Positions 1 to 8,801 are shown, counted from the stretch's first letter. The stretch: DNA of 64,000 bases from an uncultured Candidatus Saccharibacteria bacterium (GCA_937990725.1 CALKQS010000006.1:8918-72917); one strand, 5' to 3'. The notes: a model not told the origin generated them from the sequence alone. Numbers and translations are program-made.

Positions 1-776
1 TCGAATTGCTGGTGGTGCGAGCCCAGGATGGGCGCGTCATTGTAGCGGAGAGTGTTGGCGCGCAAAACATCTCTGCCCTGGCCGCACGCGACCAAGCCCG
101 TCCGCGCACTGATGCCTTCGTCGGTATGCTACCACCCAAGCTCGCCCGCATGATGATCAATATGGCTGGGCCATTGGTGCAGCCTTCACCTACTACCGAG
201 CACTCAGTGCCGCGCCCCCTACTGCTCGACCCCTTCTGCGGTACCGGCACCGTCCTGCAAGAGGCGCTCCTCCTAGGCTACGATGTGTGCGGCAGCGACC
301 TGAACCCCAAGATGGTCAGCTATACCAGCGAGAACCTTGCCTGGCTGCAGCGCCGCTCTGCTGCGGCTACTCCTGGCGCGGTACAGGACGTTACTCAGGC
401 TGATGCCACTACTCATCAGTGGGCAGACGCCCAGCAGCTCAGCGCTATCGTCTGCGAGACATACCTTGGCCAGCCCTTCTCTGCCCCGCCTGCTCCCACT
501 AAGCTCAGCGCTGTGCGCACCACGTGCAACCACATCATTAGCCACTTCCTCACCAACCTTCGTCCCCAGCTGGGCCCTGGCACACCACTGGTCATCGCGG
601 TGCCTGCTTGGCGCGCCAGCGACGGGCAGTTTACTCACCTGCCACTCATCACCCAGCTAAAGCAACTGGGCTACCAGCGCCGCCCACTCCAGCATATTCG
701 CCCCACCGACCTCTGTTATTACCGCGAGAACCAAGTGGTAGCGCGGGAGTTGTTGGTGGCGGAAGTAATGAAATAA
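1..776 (+). CDS. RNA/DNA methyltransferase of the TRM11/UPF0020 type, 3' part
   Basis: The reading frame is open to the left window edge, so the N-terminus (probably a THUMP-like RNA-binding part) is missing. The visible part holds the Rossmann methyltransferase domain. The SAM-binding motif I reads DPFCGTGTVLQEALL, followed by an acidic loop (GSDLNPKMV). The later motif ETYLGQP sits where related enzymes have a (D/N)PPY or TEPYLG motif. The upstream stretch RDQARPRTDAFVGMLPPKLA is typical of this family just before the catalytic domain. By family knowledge these enzymes methylate guanine in tRNA on N2; the actual substrate here is inference. The gene ends at a bidirectional hairpin terminator at 855-888. 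Confidence 0.8.
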   Translation, partial: ELLVVRAQDGRVIVAESVGAQNISALAARDQARPRTDAFVGMLPPKLARMMINMAGPLVQPSPTTEHSVPRPLLLDPFCGTGTVLQEALLLGYDVCGSDLNPKMVSYTSENLAWLQRRSAAATPGAVQDVTQADATTHQWADAQQLSAIVCETYLGQPFSAPPAPTKLSAVRTTCNHIISHFLTNLRPQLGPGTPLVIAVPAWRASDGQFTHLPLITQLKQLGYQRRPLQHIRPTDLCYYRENQVVARELLVAEVMK

Positions 777-854
777 CCTACCTTGGGGAGTGAAACTCAT
801 TCTGGTCATCCAGCAGGTATGTATTTCTTCTGCATGCTAACAGTTACAAAAAGC

Positions 855-888
855 AAAGAACCTCAGGTATATCATGCTGAGGTTCTTT
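855..888. terminator. bidirectional hairpin terminator
   Basis: A perfect 12-bp stem (855-866 with 877-888, AAAGAACCTCAG arm) has a 10-nt loop. It lies between two converging genes. The minus side is followed by a T5 run about 4 nt after the stem; the plus side has a short T-rich end. Confidence 0.8.
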
Positions 889-925
889 ATACCACTCTGG
901 TAGTGAGAAACTTTTTGATAGTTAT

Positions 926-1267
926 TTATTGTGGAGTGATTGCACCCTTTGTGGCCTGCAGCTTGTCGGCAGCTGCTTCTAGTAAAGGCATGACACTTTG
1001 CTGAAACACTTCTCGCTGCTCAGGAGGCAACGTGTACATAAGGTTGTTTAAGGCATCAAGCCCCTGATGAAAATGTCTTCGAGCCTCTTCCAAATTCTGA
1101 GCTGCTTGAGTACGCCGCTCAGAGGAAAGTCCTGCTGCCCGCTCTGCAGTGGAGCCACCAGCTTTTTGTCTCTCTCCTCTTATCTGCGCAAAATTTGCTT
1201 CCAGGTCCAAGCTATCGACTGGGGAATCCTCAGCACTCGAACCCATTCCTCCATACCATTCTGACAT
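926..1267 (-). CDS. hypothetical small soluble protein
   Basis: I do not recognise this 113-residue protein. The start is the ATG at 1267, five bases after AAAAGGAG; a GTG two codons upstream overlaps that ribosome binding site and is unlikely. There is no signal peptide or membrane segment. The sequence is Ala/Glu/Gln-rich, with a predicted helical middle (EEARRHFHQGLDALNNLMYTL) and a final helix with LLEAAADKL, which suggests a short helical bundle. It converges on the methyltransferase gene, with a shared terminator between them. Confidence 0.7.
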   Translation of the reverse strand: MSEWYGGMGSSAEDSPVDSLDLEANFAQIRGERQKAGGSTAERAAGLSSERRTQAAQNLEEARRHFHQGLDALNNLMYTLPPEQREVFQQSVMPLLEAAADKLQATKGAITPQ

Positions 1268-1411
1268 TGTCACTCCTTTTCATATCATTATTGTATCTAT
1301 AGTGCACCTATTATACCACCATAGCGCCAGCTGGCCAATATCTGCCTGGCCGGCGCGGCCGCCAAAGCAAGCGCCACGCAGCGAGATGGTGCGATCGAGC
1401 CCTCTCGCCGC

Positions 1412-1440
1412 TTGACTTCGCCCACGCCCTCACGTATAAT
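1412..1440 (+). promoter_or_regulatory. promoter of rpmA
   Basis: TTGACT (1412-1417), 17-nt spacer, TATAAT (1435-1440). The ribosome binding site AAAGGAG follows at about 1464, and the L27 start codon is at 1475. Confidence 0.85.
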
Positions 1441-1474
1441 CGTATAGATTGTTTATATTAGCTAAAGGAGTGAT

Positions 1475-1753
1475 ATGTCAAAAGTCAAAGCAGGTGGCTC
1501 AAGCAAGAACGTCCACAATAACGCTGGGGCGCGCCTTGGCGTCAAGCGCTTCGGTGGCCAGCAGGTCAACGCTGGTGAAGTCCTCGTTCGCCAGACAGGC
1601 GCTACGAAGATTGCCGGCCCTGGCACATACATGAGCCGCAACTACACCATCCACGCCGCTCACAGTGGTGTTGTCAGCTTCAAGAAGGTCAAGAAGTCTA
1701 CCTTCACTGGCAAGACCCAGCCACGCACCCAGGTGTGCGTCAGCGCAGCGTAG
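1475..1753 (+). CDS. rpmA: large ribosomal subunit protein bL27
   Basis: This 92-residue protein has the conserved bL27 core (KAGGSSKN, then GVKRFGGQQVNAG and the TKIAGPGTYM region). In the family the N-terminal tail reaches the peptidyl transferase centre. The N-terminus begins MSKVKAGG with no cleavable extension of the Firmicutes type. It has its own strong promoter and terminator, and no bL21 or obgE gene is next to it, although those are common partners in other bacteria. AAAGGAG precedes the ATG at good spacing. Confidence 0.96.
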   Translation: MSKVKAGGSSKNVHNNAGARLGVKRFGGQQVNAGEVLVRQTGATKIAGPGTYMSRNYTIHAAHSGVVSFKKVKKSTFTGKTQPRTQVCVSAA

Positions 1754-1773
1754 GTGTTTTATAGCGCAAACGC

Positions 1774-1801
1774 AAAACCACCTCATAACCGAGGTGGTTT
1801 T
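1774..1801 (+). terminator. rpmA terminator
   Basis: An 11-bp stem (AAAACCACCTC 1774-1784 with 1791-1801) has a 6-nt loop and is followed by a T-rich run on the plus strand. Confidence 0.85.
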
Positions 1802-1999
1802 CTTATTTTTGATGATAAGTCCAGCGAACTCGGTGCTTGCTATCGATAGACACTGCCCGTACTACTTAGCAATGGCATGCTTTGCACTACAGATGAGAAT
1901 GACGCATGCTCATTATTTTTGGCTAGTCTCTGGCCTAATCAGCAAGGGCTTCGATACCAGTTATTCGAGTTATTACCACCTCTTAGGCTAAGCCACGTG

Positions 2000-2617
2000 T
2001 TATCTTACGCGCCCAAGCGCTCGCCGCACCAGTGAGCTATTATCCACCTCTCCACTCGCTTTTGCTGCCACGCTCCCTACTAATTGGCGAGCGCTATTTC
2101 CACTGAGATGCTCGTACGTATCGCCTCTTTGGGCGAGCAATACCTCTGTTTCTTGCTCATCAGTTGAGTCATTCTGGTGAGTAGCATGAGTGGCATCGGC
2201 AACGGGTTGTAGCCTGCCATTCTTCATCGTCATGCCATAGGCTCTTTGCAGATATGCATTGGTGAAGTCAATGTTTTGCTCCTGTAGCACCGCGAGCGGT
2301 ACACATTTCTCGAGCTGGTGGATGTTGCTTCGGTTGACTAGCTTAGTCATCCGCACTAGCGTTACGCCATCTTCGGTAATAATCTCTACATCAACCCACC
2401 CTTCGTCGAGCTGGCCACTGCTGCGCAGCACATTCCACTGGTGGCGTGGCACATCTTGGCGCTTGGGAATGCTGTACGTATCGGGATGAGTTGCACGCTC
2501 TTGTGGCGTGCCGTCCGTTGTAATTGGCTGCGTCAAGAGATGCTCGGGCTGTCGTGGTGGGAGTGATGCTGATGTCTCTTCTTTTGCAGCGGGAGATGCC
2601 GAATATTTTTCCGTCAT
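2000..2617 (-). CDS. hypothetical protein
   Basis: This is a 205-residue soluble protein I cannot assign. The N-terminal 50 residues are polar and probably disordered. A compact middle region (about 65-140) carries WVDVEIITEDGVTLVRMTKL, which looks like beta strands, then helical segments. There is no signal peptide or membrane segment. The ribosome binding site before the ATG is weak. It stands alone between L27 and the receiver gene, both separated by clear intergenic DNA. Accessory genes of this style recur in the window and may be lineage-specific. Confidence 0.65.
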   Translation of the reverse strand: MTEKYSASPAAKEETSASLPPRQPEHLLTQPITTDGTPQERATHPDTYSIPKRQDVPRHQWNVLRSSGQLDEGWVDVEIITEDGVTLVRMTKLVNRSNIHQLEKCVPLAVLQEQNIDFTNAYLQRAYGMTMKNGRLQPVADATHATHQNDSTDEQETEVLLAQRGDTYEHLSGNSARQLVGSVAAKASGEVDNSSLVRRALGRVR

Positions 2618-2708
2618 CTTTTTATCATACCATGAAACAATGCTGAGGAAAAATCACTCAGAAGCAAGGGCTCGCTGCACACTTTGTTTGACAGCCCTCT
2701 AGCCTCTG

Positions 2709-3095
2709 TTATTCTTGGCTCATGCCCAGGTGATACTTAATGCGAGCCACTACGTCACCAATCATCACTTGCGACTTGACGAGGTAGTCATCCACTCCCA
2801 GCTGCTTGGCCCGCTCTTTATCCTTGGGCTGGCTCAGCGCCGTCAGCATGATAACGCGGACGTTGGTAGTGTCTGGGGTGTTACGCAAGATATCAAGCAC
2901 ATCGAAGCCGCTGATCTTGGGGATCATCACATCAAGCAAGATCAGATCTGGCCGAACATCGACCACCGCCGAGAGCGCATCCTCACCATTGTGCACTTCA
3001 CTCACCGCAAAGCCCTCCAGTTCGAGCCGCGAGCGATACACTGCCAGCAGTGCGGTGTCGTCTTCTACCAAGAGAATTTTCTTTCGTCTGTCCAT
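2709..3095 (-). CDS. single-domain response regulator (CheY-like receiver)
   Basis: This 128-residue receiver domain has no output domain. It has the acidic pair E11/D12/D13 (VEDD), phospho-acceptor D55 in LLLDVMIP, switch T85 (IMLTAL) and K107 (YLVKSQ), all the residues needed for phosphorylation by a histidine kinase. No kinase gene is nearby, so the partner is unknown. By family it would act by protein contact rather than DNA binding. A possible promoter (TTGTAT, 17 nt, TACCAT) ends eight bases before the ATG, and AAGG lies in that gap. Confidence 0.9.
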   Translation of the reverse strand: MDRRKKILLVEDDTALLAVYRSRLELEGFAVSEVHNGEDALSAVVDVRPDLILLDVMIPKISGFDVLDILRNTPDTTNVRVIMLTALSQPKDKERAKQLGVDDYLVKSQVMIGDVVARIKYHLGMSQE

Positions 3096-3174
3096 ATGCC
3101 TTTATGGTAGCGTAGATACGAAGCAAATACAATACTTTTGGCGAACAATCGTTTGCATTTTGTTGGATATATGT

Positions 3175-4407
3175 CTACTCTGCGAACTTTTGTAGTGCGC
3201 TATCGAGCTGTGGGTCGCGGCCAGCGTTGCGATCATCGGCACTCATCTTAACCTCAGTATCTGGCGCAATGCCACCCTGCGAGATATTGCGGCCACTGGG
3301 CGTATACCAACGCGCCACGGTGATCTTGAGCTTGCGGCCGTCAGGTAGGTCAAATAGCTGCTGCACCGTGCCCTTGCCGAAGGTCTTTTCGCCGAGTAAT
3401 GTCGCCGCTTTGTGATCGTGTAGTGCCCCCGCTACGATCTCACTGGCACTGGCGCTGTTGCCATTGACGAGGACGGTTGTCTTCACTCCCTTGAGCAGTG
3501 CTTGGCCACTACTGTGCACCGTGTCTCGCACGACGTCGCCAGACTTCTCCACTACCACGACTTTGTTCTCAAGCCATAGGCTTGCGACCTCGCGAGCAGC
3601 CGTTACATAGCCGCCACCGTTGTCGCGTAGGTCGAGCACCACTGCCCGCACCCCCTGCTGAACGAACTGCTCTGCCGCTTGGCGGGCCAGTCGGCCAGTT
3701 TGGTCATCAAACCGGGTGATGGTAAGGATACCCACGCCGTCGCGAATCTGGCTACGCACGCTGGCGTCATTTACCTTGGCCCGGACGATGGTGTACTCCT
3801 CGATCGATTCCTCACGCTGCATCACCAGCTTGACGGTTGTGCCAGCTTCGCCCCGCACCTTGCTTGCCACCACCTCAGAGTTCTGCCCCACCACCGATTG
3901 GCCATTAATACTGCGGAAGATATCGCCGGCCCGCAGGCCTGCCTTGGCTGCTGGTGAGTCATCGATGACGCGCACCACTGTGGCGTGGTTGCCCCGCGAT
4001 GCAATCTCCACGCCAATACCGCTCACTTCGCCATTGAGGCTACGGTCGAACTGCTCGGTCTCTTGCTTGTCCATGTAGGTGGTGTAGGGGTCGCCGGTAG
4101 CTGCAGCTAGGCCACGATTAGCGCCATCGATCAGCTTCGTGTCGTCCAATTTACCATCATATTCTGCTTTGAGTTTGCGATAGGTCTGCTGCACACTACT
4201 GAGGTCAATGCTATCAGCCGATACCTTGAGGCCAAAGACTGGCGCAATCGCTGCATAGAGCTTGTCGGCATACATCCCTGCCACAAAGCCAGCCCCCAGC
4301 AGCAGCACCGCCACGAGCAGGGCTGTGAGCTGCGAGATAGTCAGCTTTTTTGGTTCATCATACTCATATTTCGAGCGGTTCGCGCTCGCCGTGTCACTCT
4401 GTACCAT
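3175..4407 (-). CDS. ctpA: C-terminal processing peptidase, S41 family
   Basis: This 410-residue membrane-anchored serine protease has a cytoplasmic N-terminus, a membrane segment at about 25-46, a helical region, a PDZ domain at about 125-205, and the S41 catalytic domain. The Ser/Lys dyad is S320 (NSASASEI) and K345 (FGKGTVQ), spaced 25 apart as in the family. LDLRDNGGG (about 258-266) is the usual oxyanion region. Family members cut the C-terminus of envelope proteins outside the membrane. The start is supported by a TATAAT box ending eight bases before the ATG, with no ribosome binding site, so a nearly leaderless mRNA is likely. Confidence 0.92.
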   Translation of the reverse strand: MVQSDTASANRSKYEYDEPKKLTISQLTALLVAVLLLGAGFVAGMYADKLYAAIAPVFGLKVSADSIDLSSVQQTYRKLKAEYDGKLDDTKLIDGANRGLAAATGDPYTTYMDKQETEQFDRSLNGEVSGIGVEIASRGNHATVVRVIDDSPAAKAGLRAGDIFRSINGQSVVGQNSEVVASKVRGEAGTTVKLVMQREESIEEYTIVRAKVNDASVRSQIRDGVGILTITRFDDQTGRLARQAAEQFVQQGVRAVVLDLRDNGGGYVTAAREVASLWLENKVVVVEKSGDVVRDTVHSSGQALLKGVKTTVLVNGNSASASEIVAGALHDHKAATLLGEKTFGKGTVQQLFDLPDGRKLKITVARWYTPSGRNISQGGIAPDTEVKMSADDRNAGRDPQLDSALQKFAE

Positions 4408-4415
4408 ACTATGGT

Positions 4416-4421
4416 ATTATA
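4416..4421 (-). promoter_or_regulatory. -10 box of ctpA
   Basis: TATAAT on the minus strand, eight bases before the ATG. Transcription would begin at or one to two bases before the start codon. Confidence 0.65.
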
Positions 4422-4469
4422 CTACGCCAAGCGACGCGGCAAAAGAGTACGAAGATAACCATTGACCTA

Positions 4470-4775
4470 CCGCTCTATTCTATCCTTCACATTCAGTTAT
4501 TTCTTTTATATCTATCTTCATATATTCTCCTTTTCTATCTCTATGCATCTCTTTCTCTATATTTCTCTATCTCTATCTATATCTATACTCATATCTATCT
4601 CTTTATCTTTCTCTATCTCTATTTATCCATTTCCTTATCTTTATATTTCTTTATCTATTTATCTTTATTTTTATCTCTATTTACTTATTCTTTCTATTTC
4701 TCTATTTATCTCTATCCTCTATCTTTATATATCCATATCCATCCATATCGATTTCTCTCCTATTATATATAAATA
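4470..4775. repeat. pyrimidine-rich simple-sequence tract
   Basis: About 300 bases of the plus strand are almost only T, C and scattered A, made of degenerate TCTA, TTTA and CTATCT units, with almost no G. Two plus-strand frames stay open across it and would encode Ser/Ile/Leu/Tyr/Phe-rich low-complexity peptides, which I read as an artefact of the composition. It is followed by a short A/T segment and, at 4855-4906, a nearly pure purine run, so the two strands are strongly asymmetric. The tract lies between the start regions of two divergent genes. Confidence 0.85.
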
Positions 4776-4829
4776 TATAAAAGAAGAGAAAAAAGAACCC
4801 ACGCTAACAGGGAAAAAACAGGGTAAACC

Positions 4830-4855
4830 AGGCGAATTTCGAAATTCGCCTTTTT
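4830..4855 (+). terminator. perfect palindrome with T-run
   Basis: A 22-bp perfect palindrome (AGGCGAATTT centred on CG, 4830-4851) is followed by T4-5 on the plus strand. It looks like an intrinsic terminator, yet no recognisable plus-strand gene precedes it; only the pyrimidine-rich tract does. Confidence 0.7.
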
Positions 4856-4972
4856 GAAGGAAGAAAATGAGAGAAATAGAGGGGAGGAAGGGGGAGAGAA
4901 GGTAGCAGAACAAACAATGAACAGAAGAGCTTATGTTTTTATTGGTCACAATAATGCGATACTTCGAACCCC

Positions 4973-5000
4973 TTGCATTTTTGCCTCATCCTCGTATAAT
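4973..5000 (+). promoter_or_regulatory. promoter of the 237-codon gene
   Basis: TTGCAT (4973-4978), 16-nt spacer, TATAAT (4995-5000), about 40 nt before the start codon at 5042. Confidence 0.75.
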
Positions 5001-5041
5001 AGACAATTACCATTTTCTAACAAAATAAGCGAGGTTACCTA

Positions 5042-5755
5042 ATGTCTCTTGCTGTTGTCAGCTCAGAAGCAGCGCCTGTTTTCCCGTTACCATCCACTGT
5101 TGAAGGTAGCTCACAGCTGCTTACTAAGCCTACCCCTCAGACTTGCCAGGTTGGGCGTCTTGCGCTTGTTGCTGAATTGCCGACTATTCCGCGCCATAGC
5201 AGCGAGGAGCTCGATGCGATGCGCATTATCGACGACGAACGCCACCAGCGCGAGCAAATCCTCCACGATGTCATCGACAGCCTCACAAACATCATTACCA
5301 AGATGAAAGGGAGCGCCCATGGTGGCCAGCCGCCCATCACCATCGCACATAGCGAGATTACCTACTCAGTGCATTATTTCTATGAGCGCTGTCTAGACTG
5401 CCGCGATTGCGGCCACGGTTTTAATCAAGACCTCTTAGCGCAGGAGCAGCACGGCTTTACCTACGGTGGTGAGAAGCCGCCCAGCACAAGCGAAGCAATC
5501 AGCAACGTCAAAGAGCTCTTTGTCCTACTGGCCCATATGGCCCAGGCCGATACACGCGCCGCCTTTAGCAACAGCTACATTGCCCAGCTGCCCACTGATA
5601 TTGAACCCCTCCGGCGCTGCGAGAGGGATGATCCAATTGGCACAGAGTACAACCAGTATGGGTACCGAGTTGGTCCGCCTGAGGTGAGTACTACCACTGA
5701 TACAACCATCACCCAAACCGAAGCCCCGCACCAACCTACCCTATCTGCAGCGTAG
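5042..5755 (+). CDS. hypothetical protein with a Cys cluster
   Basis: I do not recognise this 237-residue protein. It is soluble with disordered ends. A helical part at about 57-90 (DERHQREQILHDVIDSL) is followed by a cluster CLDCRDCGHG at about 117-126 that could bind a metal; a second cluster is not seen, so this is only a possibility. GAGG lies before the ATG. It has a strong promoter and a good terminator, so it is likely expressed on its own. It converges with the CHAP hydrolase gene. Confidence 0.75.
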   Translation: MSLAVVSSEAAPVFPLPSTVEGSSQLLTKPTPQTCQVGRLALVAELPTIPRHSSEELDAMRIIDDERHQREQILHDVIDSLTNIITKMKGSAHGGQPPITIAHSEITYSVHYFYERCLDCRDCGHGFNQDLLAQEQHGFTYGGEKPPSTSEAISNVKELFVLLAHMAQADTRAAFSNSYIAQLPTDIEPLRRCERDDPIGTEYNQYGYRVGPPEVSTTTDTTITQTEAPHQPTLSAA

Positions 5756-5779
5756 GTCCCAAGAGTTCCACCCACCAAA

Positions 5780-5809
5780 AAACGACCACCGCTACCTGGG
5801 TGGTCGTTT
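5780..5809. terminator. bidirectional terminator
   Basis: An 11-bp stem (AAACGACCACC 5780-5790 with 5799-5809) has an 8-nt loop and a T6 run on the minus side. It serves the converging genes on either side. Confidence 0.85.
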
Positions 5810-5826
5810 GCGCTATATATTCTCTC

Positions 5827-7074
5827 CTACAGATAAATATACGTATCGTACGTACTGGCGGGCACCGTCATTTCACTGTAGTGACCCCAGCCAGGACCGC
5901 CGGCGTTGAAGTAATTGAACTGGCTAATGCGGACAGTGTTGCTACCGGCATCGTAGCCCTCGATGTAGACGATATGCCCATACTGCCCTGCTGAGATGAC
6001 GCCAAGGGCATTGGCTCGTGGAGTGCGGCCCGTCGAGAAACCAGCGTTGCGAGCGGCAGCCGGCCACATGTTGGCGTTGCCCCAGTAGCGTGGCGCGTAG
6101 CCAGTCTTTTGGTAGGTCTTCCAGGCGGTGTAGCTCACACACTGGCGGCAGCCATAGCCCAGTGGGTCCTCACCGCCACCAGTTGCGCCACCATGCGACA
6201 TTGCATTAGCATCAACGGTACAGCCACCGGCCCAAGGGTAACCACCCATCGAGCCATCACCAGATGAGGTTGATATTGCACCACCCGCTTTCTGAATAGT
6301 TCGCTGGATTTCATCCTGCTGTGCCTTCTGAACGCGAGCTTTCTCACTCTCGCGGTCTGCGGTGAGCTTTTGGTAGTTTGCTTCTTCGTTTTGCGTGCGG
6401 GCAAGGAGGTCAGCCTGCTCGCGCTCTTTGGCAGCGAGGGCTTCACGGGCGTTCTTTTGGTCAGCCAAGACACGCTCAACTTCCTTCTTTTGCTCCTCTA
6501 GCTGCTTTTTGAGCTTATTGACCCGAGTGATCGTCTCGCTCAGCGTGGTCTGGATGCTATCGCGGCGATCTTGCTCCACCACATAGTCACCAAGGCTCCG
6601 GCTACTGGCCAACATCTCCAGCGGGCTAATGGTGCGGTCGACATACATATCGGCCAGCGTGTCGCCCAAGGCGTCTTGGTTGGCTTTGATGTCGCGCTTG
6701 GTCTGGGCGATTTTCTCTTGCAGTTGGTCGTGCTTCTTCTGGCTGATATCAATCTGCGCTTGGATCATCGCCTTCTGCTTCGACAAGACTTCGAGTTCAT
6801 TTTGCAAGCTCTTTGCCTTCTCGTTCAGCTCCTTGGCCTGCGACTGATACTGCCCAATCTCCTTATTGAGCGCATCGATCTGCCGCTGGTATTCCTCCTG
6901 CGACACGGCCGAGGCAGTCCCGGTGGTCACACCAAGGTAGGTGCTGACTGGCGTACTCAGCGCCATAATTACGGCAGCTGCCACAATGACCGACTTGGTG
7001 GCAAGCCCCTTGGTTTTTTTGGGTGCGGCCACAGCAGTGTGGGCACGCGAAACAGATGTGGTGGATTGTTTCAT
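5827..7074 (-). CDS. PcsB-like coiled-coil peptidoglycan hydrolase with CHAP domain
   Basis: From the ATG at 7074 this is a 415-residue secreted protein. A hydrophobic signal segment (about 20-45) is followed by a long coiled coil (about 60-270, rich in E, K and Q), a Gly/Ser linker and a C-terminal CHAP domain. The catalytic Cys is in CRQCVSYTAW, the His in YGHIVYIEGY, and a polar residue follows in ISQFNYF. This matches the S. pneumoniae PcsB layout, where FtsEX moves the coiled coil to switch the hydrolase on at division. The gene follows ftsE and ftsX, which supports that role. An upstream in-frame ATG exists, but the promoter (TTGACA, 17 nt, TACCAT, 7 nt, ATG) favours 7074. Confidence 0.9.
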   Translation of the reverse strand: MKQSTTSVSRAHTAVAAPKKTKGLATKSVIVAAAVIMALSTPVSTYLGVTTGTASAVSQEEYQRQIDALNKEIGQYQSQAKELNEKAKSLQNELEVLSKQKAMIQAQIDISQKKHDQLQEKIAQTKRDIKANQDALGDTLADMYVDRTISPLEMLASSRSLGDYVVEQDRRDSIQTTLSETITRVNKLKKQLEEQKKEVERVLADQKNAREALAAKEREQADLLARTQNEEANYQKLTADRESEKARVQKAQQDEIQRTIQKAGGAISTSSGDGSMGGYPWAGGCTVDANAMSHGGATGGGEDPLGYGCRQCVSYTAWKTYQKTGYAPRYWGNANMWPAAARNAGFSTGRTPRANALGVISAGQYGHIVYIEGYDAGSNTVRISQFNYFNAGGPGWGHYSEMTVPASTYDTYIYL

Positions 7075-7081
7075 ATTTCTT

Positions 7082-7110
7082 ATGGTAACAAGCGGTGTGT
7101 GCTTTGTCAA
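7082..7110 (-). promoter_or_regulatory. promoter of the CHAP hydrolase gene
   Basis: On the minus strand TTGACA (7105-7110), 17-nt spacer, TACCAT (7082-7087), then seven bases to the ATG. The hydrolase can therefore be transcribed apart from ftsEX. Confidence 0.65.
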
Positions 7111-7134
7111 CACAGGGCCTCCTTTGTATCAATG

Positions 7135-8115
7135 CTAAATCTTTAGGTAACGGCGGGTGGCCACCAGCGATGAGATGACGCCAATGCATGCGCCTAGTGC
7201 CATCATCACCAGGGCAATAAGCCACCAGTAGGATGCTGCCATATCAATCGTGGGCTGGAGAGCAACCCCCCACTTCTTGAGCGAATTGCCCGAGAGAAAG
7301 AGCGTAATGATACCCAGCGTGGTCGCAATCACCGCGGCAATCACCCCGTATACCACTGCCTCCACGAGGAATGGCCCGCGAATAAAGCCCCGGTCGGCGC
7401 CAATCAGCTTCATCATCTCGATCTCATCGCGCCGGTTGAATATCGCCATACGGATGGTATTGAAGATAATCAAGAATGAAATAGCGATAAAGAGCACACT
7501 GGCCGCTACTCCAGCCTTTTGCGACATCTGTGTCCACTCCGCGATACGCGTCGTACCGTTGCGCCGCTGGCTCATAAAGGTTGGTGTTTGGGTGGCGCTA
7601 ATCAGTGGTTTGAGCGCAGAATTAGTATTGACGAAGTCTATCAGCTGCGATGTATCGTTGTTGTCGTGCAGGGTGATGCGAATCGTCGCGGGTAGTAGGT
7701 TCGTTGCCTCATTGAGGGCGTGCAGTTTGGCTTCGTCGTCCTTATTAGCCTTGGCAAACTGCTCCTTGGCTTCCTCTGTGCTAATGAAGCGAACTGACTC
7801 GACGTTGCTGAGGCGGCGCAAACTCACCAGCACTGGCTGAGCGCGCTCCTCCGAGACATCAGGGCGGAGGTAGATTGAGCGGTCGATATCCTTGTTGATA
7901 GCCTGAGCGGTATCGGCCAGTGAACGCTGGGCGACAAAGGTCGTAAAGACAATCAGCAGTGTAATTGTCATCACAAGCGTCGCAGCAACAGTCAGCCACG
8001 CGTTGCGGCTAAAGTTATTAACGCCGTAGTGGCACATCCGGACAAACGTCAGCCACTGGCGACGGCGGCGCTTTTGCTGCATCAGAGCACGAGCAGTATC
8101 TTTGCGGCGGCTCAT
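7135..8115 (-). CDS. ftsX: cell division protein FtsX
   Basis: This is a 326-residue permease-like protein. After a basic N-terminus come membrane helix 1 (about 38-60), a large extracytoplasmic loop (about 62-200), and three helices in the last 120 residues (VLFIAISFLIIF, VVYGVIAAVIA, WWLIALVMMALGA). This is the FtsX topology. With FtsE it forms an ABC-type complex that transmits a signal across the membrane to a hydrolase rather than transporting a substrate. The start overlaps the ftsE stop by four bases (ATGA), so the two are translationally coupled. Confidence 0.94.
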   Translation of the reverse strand: MSRRKDTARALMQQKRRRRQWLTFVRMCHYGVNNFSRNAWLTVAATLVMTITLLIVFTTFVAQRSLADTAQAINKDIDRSIYLRPDVSEERAQPVLVSLRRLSNVESVRFISTEEAKEQFAKANKDDEAKLHALNEATNLLPATIRITLHDNNDTSQLIDFVNTNSALKPLISATQTPTFMSQRRNGTTRIAEWTQMSQKAGVAASVLFIAISFLIIFNTIRMAIFNRRDEIEMMKLIGADRGFIRGPFLVEAVVYGVIAAVIATTLGIITLFLSGNSLKKWGVALQPTIDMAASYWWLIALVMMALGACIGVISSLVATRRYLKI

Positions 8116-8795
8116 TGGCGGTAACTCCCTCTGGCTTGGTCGTGCGTGATCTTACCATGCTCGATGGTGATGACGCGGCGCTTGAGCCGGTTAACGATCT
8201 CGACATTGTGGGTGGTCAGGAGCACGGTGGTACCATATTTATTAATCTTCTCGAGCAAACGGACGATATCCCAGCTGTGCTTAGGGTCGAGGTTGCCAGT
8301 GGGCTCATCAGCGATAAGAATTTTGGGCTGGCGCACAACGGCGCGGGCAATCGCCACGCGCTGGCGCTCACCACCACTGAGCTGATGTGGAAATTGCTTC
8401 TCTTTACCCCGGAGGCCAACGAGGTCGATCACCTTGGGCACTGTGTTCTTGATCTCGCGGTTGCTCATGCCTGCAATCTCCAGCGCAAAGGCCACGTTTT
8501 CAAACACCGTGCGCTGCGGCAACAGCTTAAAATCCTGAAACACCACGCCGATCTTGCGGCGCAGCAGTGGAATATGCTTATCCTTGAGGGTGTCGTAGTC
8601 GATACCACCGACCACAATCTTGCCCGTCGTGGGCTTCTCTTCGCGAGTAAGGAGCTTGAGCAGCGTGCTCTTGCCCGCCCCACTCGTGCCAATAATAACG
8701 ACGAACTCATTGGGCTCAACATGCAAGCTCACCCGATCGAGCGCCGGCTTGGCGTCCTTATCATACCGTTTGGTTACTCTGTCTAACAATATCAC
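8112..8795 (-). CDS. ftsE: cell division ATP-binding protein FtsE
   Basis: This 227-residue ABC ATPase has Walker A GTSGAGKST, Q-loop region VFQDFKLL, signature LSGGERQRVAIARA, Walker B ILIADEPTG and H-loop TTHN. Length and the neighbouring ftsX identify it as FtsE. The start is a GTG at 8795. TATACT ends six bases before it and there is no ribosome binding site, so translation probably begins on a leaderless mRNA. It lies downstream of prfB, with 41 bases between them. Confidence 0.95.
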   Translation of the reverse strand: MILLDRVTKRYDKDAKPALDRVSLHVEPNEFVVIIGTSGAGKSTLLKLLTREEKPTTGKIVVGGIDYDTLKDKHIPLLRRKIGVVFQDFKLLPQRTVFENVAFALEIAGMSNREIKNTVPKVIDLVGLRGKEKQFPHQLSGGERQRVAIARAVVRQPKILIADEPTGNLDPKHSWDIVRLLEKINKYGTTVLLTTHNVEIVNRLKRRVITIEHGKITHDQARGSYRQ

Positions 8796-8801
8796 TATAC
8801 C

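Noticed and set aside
4462..4857. 131-codon plus-strand frame of Ser/Ile/Leu/Tyr/Phe-rich sequence
   Set aside because: It is produced by the G-poor pyrimidine tract; two frames are open for the same reason and no ribosome binding site is present.
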